A stretch of DNA of 64,000 nucleotides from Salminus brasiliensis (taxonomy: Eukaryota; Chordata; Actinopteri; Characiformes; Bryconidae). Each line of letters starts with the position of its first letter. Within the stretch, counting starts at the first letter, position 1. Shown here piece by piece: positions 52,660-64,000 of the stretch. The notes below the pieces were generated by a model. That model was not told where the DNA came from, did not search any database, and worked only from the letters and a program-made list of their open reading frames with translations. The stretch spans positions 30,760,782 to 30,824,781 of the forward strand of contig NC_132893.1 in the NCBI RefSeq assembly GCF_030463535.1. The letters run 5' to 3'. A program made the position numbers and the translations under genes.

Positions 52660-55600
52660 CGCCTTGTTTAAATTTTTTTTTATTAATATTGAAGTTCAGA
52701 TGCCATGTCTTTTTTTTTTCTTCTCCAGAGCATGATTTACAGCTAAGTCTTCGAGACAAGAGGACTTCAGTGTGACACAGCACACCTCACACACCTCCCC
52801 CCCTACACACACACACACACACACACACATACACACATACACACACAGTGCACTATTTACTAACTGAGCCACCGGCCCAACACACTTTTTCCCTTCTCTG
52901 ATCTACAACGGCATAAAGATGTTCCTGAGTACCAAACAGAAAACGAGGAATGGCCAACAAAAAAAAGGTGCATTAATGACCAGCAGACTGACTAGATGGT
53001 TCCCCTTTGAGAACTTTGAGACGATGCAGAAGGTTCTCGCTGGTTTGACTGCTTAGTACCTCACAAGCGGCTACCATGTAGAGTGCATAATTAGTCAGTG
53101 TCTGAATTAACCATCAATAAAGCAAGCCCTTCCTGTGACACCCCCTCAAAAATCAAGGGCTGATGATAGAACCACCACTTTCGGTTTCATAAGCGAACCA
53201 AAGTCTGCCGAAGAAGCTTTTACGAGTCTTAGGAAGCTTTACTCGATGCAAAGCTCTCCTTCTACTCACACATCTCCATTACCAACAGGGTTCTTTATGA
53301 AACCAAAAGTGGTTCTTCTAGGACATCCCTCAAAGAACCATTTGAAGCCCCCTATTTTGTGGAGTATGCGAAAAGGGGGAGTGCACAACAGCTGATTTCA
53401 CTGGTGAATTTTCTTAAACGAAAACAAAAGATCTCCGTCTGCTACCTGAAAGGGACACTCCAGACAGACTAGGAAACCTCCTGCCCACCATCTCTTGATG
53501 TTTCCTGAAGGTGAGAGGAGGAACTTTTGGAAAACTAGCAAAGTAAAAATAAACGTTGGCTGAACAGGATAGTGTGGGGGTGTGTTGGGGGCTTGGGGTG
53601 GCACCAAACTCCACAACATGTGATTGGCCACCACAGAGGCGTCCCTACTGCAGCTTATTAAGATCAAGATGAAGATTAAGATCATCCAACAGTGCAACAT
53701 ACACATTTACACTAGCGACTAGGGGCTGTCAGATACAGTTAAATGAGGCCTCTGAACAAAAACAGTGTTTAACAGCCACAATTTGAGCCACAAAAAGTCA
53801 CCTTTCAACACCCAGACAGGCTACATGTCTGGAAGGAAGCTGTAAGGAACAGCCTGGCCCCCCAAAATCCACCTCAAAGCAAACCAACCCAGTCTGATCA
53901 GAGTGTCCCTTTAGGTAGATGTCAAAAGTGAGCTTACTAAGCTCTGAATGCAGCTTCAGCAAGTCAATCCCTCCTTGGTCCTTAGCAAATAAAGCTAATA
54001 TAAAAGAAAATACAGTGTCTTCTCAGAGCAAAACATAAATGTTGAGATGTAAATTACGTTTAAAATATCAAATACGACACAAATCAAACACCACCACATC
54101 GATACATCAGACTGAACTGAGAGCGAAGCAGCCATTCTGAGCTGTCAGTGTTAATGTGGTTTTGGTCAAATGAGGGGGAAACGGTACCCTCTGCAGGGTG
54201 ACAGTGGTAACTGCACCCTGTTTTTTTTTCCCTTGGCCCACAGGTCCATTAAAAACACAGAACAGAAAAAGAAAAACACAGAAAAATACACACACACGTT
54301 CACACACACACTTATAGGCAGTCATACACAGCATCCTTCAGCCTAAAAGCAGTGGACTTGCAGCTGACAGTCTTAACATTCAGACAAATACAGTACTTAC
54401 TGTAGAATATTTGAAATGTTGACAACTGAATGAGATGTGCGAACAGCTTATACAGTCTTTATTTCTGCAGCTTATGTTCACAGTTACATAAAGAAGAGAG
54501 GGGGGGGGGCGCAGCTGCAAGACTACTTCCTCTAAGACTTCATTTGTTGTTTAAACTGGATATCTGCGTAGGAGCTGCGCATCACTGCCACAGTCTTATC
54601 AACCCTCTTCAACTGCGTAAACGCTTCATAGGGAACGGACCAGCAGAAACGGTTTAACGGACAGCAAAGTCAATCACCATCCCATAAAAGCCTCCACTCC
54701 AGAAATACAGGATTTTGAGATATGTGGGTCTGGAGGGGAGCAAGCGTGTGCTTCTCAATAACCACGAGCCTCTGTCTGGAGTCAGGAGGTACGCTCAGAA
54801 GAGAGAGGCCTCAGCAAAGTCGCCAGGCATTGACTACTTGCCGTCATAGGACCGCATGTGCCCAGAAATGCACACAGGCATGTGCAAACACACACACACA
54901 CACCCAGCTGAGGATGATGCTGATTAAACAGGCAGCAAACTGATGGCTCAGCATTCGGCCTCAAATCTACCTCAGGTGAGTTCATGAGTGTTTGCCCCCT
55001 CTCTGTTTCTCACACACACCCACAACAAATACAAGAGCAAGCCTAGAAACAAAAATGAGAGAGGAAAAAAAGGACAAACCAAGACACACTTAAGCAGAGC
55101 AATATAGGTCAACCCATTCCAGTGAGGAAGAACAAATCTTTTATAAAACAATTAAAATTACAAACTGAAAAACTGAAAAAAAAAAAAATCCTGCAAAATG
55201 CAGCGGAGTGTGCTAGGGGGATGGATACACTGGCTAAAACTAGGACTCGCTGGATATGAAAAAAGGACTGCTACCAATTGTAAGGGCCTAAAAATATAGA
55301 TCTGATATCATCATGCCAAATATTTCCCATTTAATATTTCTATTTTAATTAAAATGTTAGAATTTTAGGCTATTTTAGGTTTTTCTGACGGATTGGGTCA
55401 CATTTCTAACACTCAAACTCACAAAGTCTTAAAACAAATACACGTTTTCCACTTTTCCCCTCATTTTAATCAATAATTTCCATTGATTTTGCAGGTTATC
55501 TTCATATAGGGTGAATGAAACCTTTTTTTTAGTCCTTAAAAGTGAGCTTTAAAAGATGAGCCAAATTCCCAGTATTTTATGGCTGGGAATTCTGTTCACA

Positions 55601-57627
55601 GAACCTCAATATCAGCCGATATCATCAGCCATCAGGGATCTACTAAAGACAACACGTTCCAACTTAACGACCAGCGCATCTGCAGCCCTTGCTGGCCTTA
55701 AGTGCGAGGGCAAAGTATCAAAAAGCAGCCCTCTGGGCTCCTCCTGCTCACACAGAAACAACATAGCCAACCATCCTCTCTTTGTACTGAACTCTGAGTT
55801 AAATAAGAGCTCTGAACAAAAACAGTGACTCAGACTAACACCTAAGAGCAGTCACAAGAAGCCATTTCCTTACATGTGCACACACTCACACACACACACA
55901 CACACAAACCCTCATACACATACAGATATAAATAAATTAACAACAGGCGTCATTATTGGAAACGGGGGAAAAGAAAAAAAAGGGGGGGGGGCAGATCAGG
56001 TCCGCTGCTTCTGCTCTCTTGGACAAATTCAGCTATCCATGTTTTCAGTCCCACAGTCTCTAATAAACACATGATCTTTTGGCTAATGAGAAGAGTAGCT
56101 TCTGGTTTCTAAATGGAGCTTTGGAGTAGGAGACAGACTGGATGGTGGACAGACTGAAAGTCTAGAGTGCTGATGGGAGAGAAAGGTGGGTTCTAATTAC
56201 AATGAATAGAGCGGTCACACACCATGGGGTGGGGGGGGTGAGCGAAATTTGTGGATTAGGGGATTTGGAGAAATGCTGGGAGAGGAAATAAGACACAGAG
56301 TCCAAATGGAAAAATGCCAAAGGAAGGGGCTCAGCCAAACATGCGCAAACAATGACTCGGCATGTTTCCGACAAGCAGAGGGGACCTAGGAAGTGGACAA
56401 AGCAAGTGGGCAGAAGCTAGGAAGGATGGAAATGAGAAGCGAGGGGGTTTTGGAGAAGTGGATTGGGACCAGGCCTGTAAGACCAGGTGCTGAGCTCACA
56501 GTAAGGCACAGTGCTCTGTTTGTGTTGATCATTCATGATGCTGCAATTAAAACACAAAGATAAGTTGGGGTGGTCAGAATGACGGAGCAATTGTGTTCCC
56601 TTTCTTTGCTCTTTTTTGTTGTTGTTGTTGTTGTTTTCCTCGCCTTCGCTTTTTTCCAGAGTTTCGAGCTTGTTCAGCTAGGAGGGGATGCTGCTACGAA
56701 GATGGTGGAGGTGGTGTTCTTTAGCACCGGAGCGCTGCGCTTGTCTCGTGAGCCTCCATGCAAAGACATCGAGGAAAAATCCAGCACAAAAACAAAAGCG
56801 GCGTCTCCGAACGGACCGGAAGCCGACTCTCCGAGCCCACTCTGCACAATGCTACTGTACACCGCACGCACAATCCACAGTCCATGTGCTGCCTTACACG
56901 CCTCCAGATGCAGTGATTTCACACCGGAAAAAAGGAGAAGAACTGCCCTCTATGGCCAGGCACAGATTTGGCAAGCATACAACACATGATGTAGCACAGA
57001 GGCTCGATGTCATACAACACACACTGACTCATAAATAGATGGTAAGCTATTCTACAACTTAAATATATTTGGTGCACATACAGAAGTAAATAAATAGCAT
57101 CGCCTGTGTCATTTTATGGCTGTCTACTGCTCTGCCAGGGCTGGATTGCTATTGCACGATAACCCATGCACTTTTGGTTACATCCTCAAACTCCGATGCT
57201 GAGCAGAAGCAGGGCTTTGAGGTGCCTTCAAGAAGACACTTGCTTTGAAACCCACATACTGAGTGGAAGTGAAGCGCCCTTTTTGTTCTTCGGTTGCTTA
57301 TTTACCTTTTTTCCCCTCAAATCAACCACACGTTTTTGCGGGCCAGCAGCCATTGTGCAGATTAGGCAGAGGAGGAAAAGCTTCAGCGATTGACAAAAGT
57401 GTCCTTGTGCCGCTCCTTGTGATGCGCTCCCGGGTGCCAGAACGGATGAGCGGGACGGGGAACTTGAATGTGAGCTTGAATGCAGTCCTGCTGCCCCTCA
57501 CTGTGGATGCTGAGGTAACGAGGGGCTGGGGCAGTGGAGGGGGGAGTTTTTTTCTCTTTGAGGGTGGGGTTGGGGGGGGTGGGCAGGGTTTTATATGATG
57601 GCGCGGGCGGGGCGGCAGTGGCCTCTC
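52660..57627 (-). other. Intergenic and probable long 3' UTR of slc27a4
   Basis: About 5 kb past the slc27a4 stop without a readable gene. Possible - strand poly(A) signals are AATAAA at about 54,456 and about 52,678. Repeats: (CA)n at 52,806-52,846, a GAACC/GGTTC element at 53,170-53,350, CA tracts near 54,290, 54,890 and 55,885, a G-run at 54,500-54,510 and one at 55,983. The 139-codon + frame at 56,570-56,989 has no domain. Confidence 0.4.
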
Positions 57628-63640
<6,013 letters not shown>

Positions 63641-63725
63641 CTGCACACCGAGGGAAGAGGAAAGAGGGAGAATACAAAAATGTCCCATTACTGATAACTG
63701 ACTGATAATTCAGTAACTGAAATCT

Positions 63726-63960
63726 ACACTACATGGACAAAAGTATTGGGACACCTTATCATTCACTGTTTCTTCTGAGTTTGTTCTGCTTTTGTTGGGG
63801 GAACTGTCTCTACTGTCTCTCTAAGAAGGCTTTGTACTAGATTTTGGAGTGCACTGCTGTGAGGGTTTGATTGCATTCAGCAACAAGAGCATTGGGCAAT
63901 CACCACCAACCTCAACCCCAGCACTCAACTGGGGGAAGAACTGTTCTCTGGAATGATGGT
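63726..63960. mobile_element. Tc1/mariner-like fossil, 'tattgggac' family, copy 4
   Basis: Starts ctacatggacaaaagtattg and proceeds as the copy at 33,505, with small deletions. In the slc27a4 intron upstream of 63,640. Confidence 0.65.
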
Positions 63961-64000
63961 TGGTGCCCCATCCAGTACTTTTGGGAATGGGTGGAGCCAT

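Noticed and set aside
56570-56989. 139-codon + strand frame starting with a Val-rich hydrophobic run
   Set aside because: The hydrophobic run is a (GTT)n microsatellite; the rest lacks any domain and lies antisense to the slc27a4 3' region.

Overview
The window is nuclear DNA of a bony fish. It has vertebrate split genes with GT-AG introns, dense CA/GT, CT/GA and AT microsatellites, tRNA-derived SINEs whose 3' ends look like an L2-type tail, and several Tc1/mariner-like fossils. The repeat style suggests an ostariophysan (perhaps a characin), but the species call is a guess. Fewer than 2.9 kb are coding.

Layout. 1-10,500 is non-coding: SINEs and DNA-transposon remnants, a few complex sequence blocks that resemble conserved non-coding elements, and a 1.6 kb field of degenerate TCTAGAAC-rich repeats. 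nrarp, the Notch-regulated ankyrin repeat gene, lies at 10,500-15,400 on the + strand: a CCAAT/GC-box promoter with an RBPJ-type site, a long leader, one coding exon (11,591-11,929) and a long 3' UTR. 15,400-34,300 is intergenic and almost wholly simple-sequence tracts, minisatellites and interspersed repeats.

On the - strand follow three genes, all with readable exons. ambp (34,474-41,612, 10 coding exons) encodes the alpha-1-microglobulin/bikunin precursor. A ptgds/lcn15-like lipocalin (45,050-52,331, 6 coding exons) has nearly the same exon sizes and the same phases as the lipocalin half of ambp, so the two look like old tandem relatives. slc27a4 (57,628-63,640 and beyond the right edge) contributes the C-terminal 314 residues of fatty-acid transport protein 4.

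How the genes work together: nrarp is a feedback regulator of Notch and is unrelated to its neighbours. ambp and the second lipocalin are secreted carriers of small hydrophobic ligands, and slc27a4 is a membrane fatty-acid importer/acyl-CoA synthetase. The sequence gives no sign of joint regulation.

Most unusual points: bikunin reactive-site (P1) residues Phe and Asn, and a lost Ser-Gly glycosaminoglycan site; a 2 kb decanucleotide array abutting an ambp splice acceptor and open in all three minus-strand frames; a 70-bp tandem repeat in an slc27a4 intron in which an internal 33-bp block is inverted in several units; three perfect copies of the 12-bp palindrome CGTTCTAGAACG, each beside CCAAT boxes, on both sides of nrarp; and stop codons of two genes fused to good splice donors. 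I found no convincing wholly new gene system.
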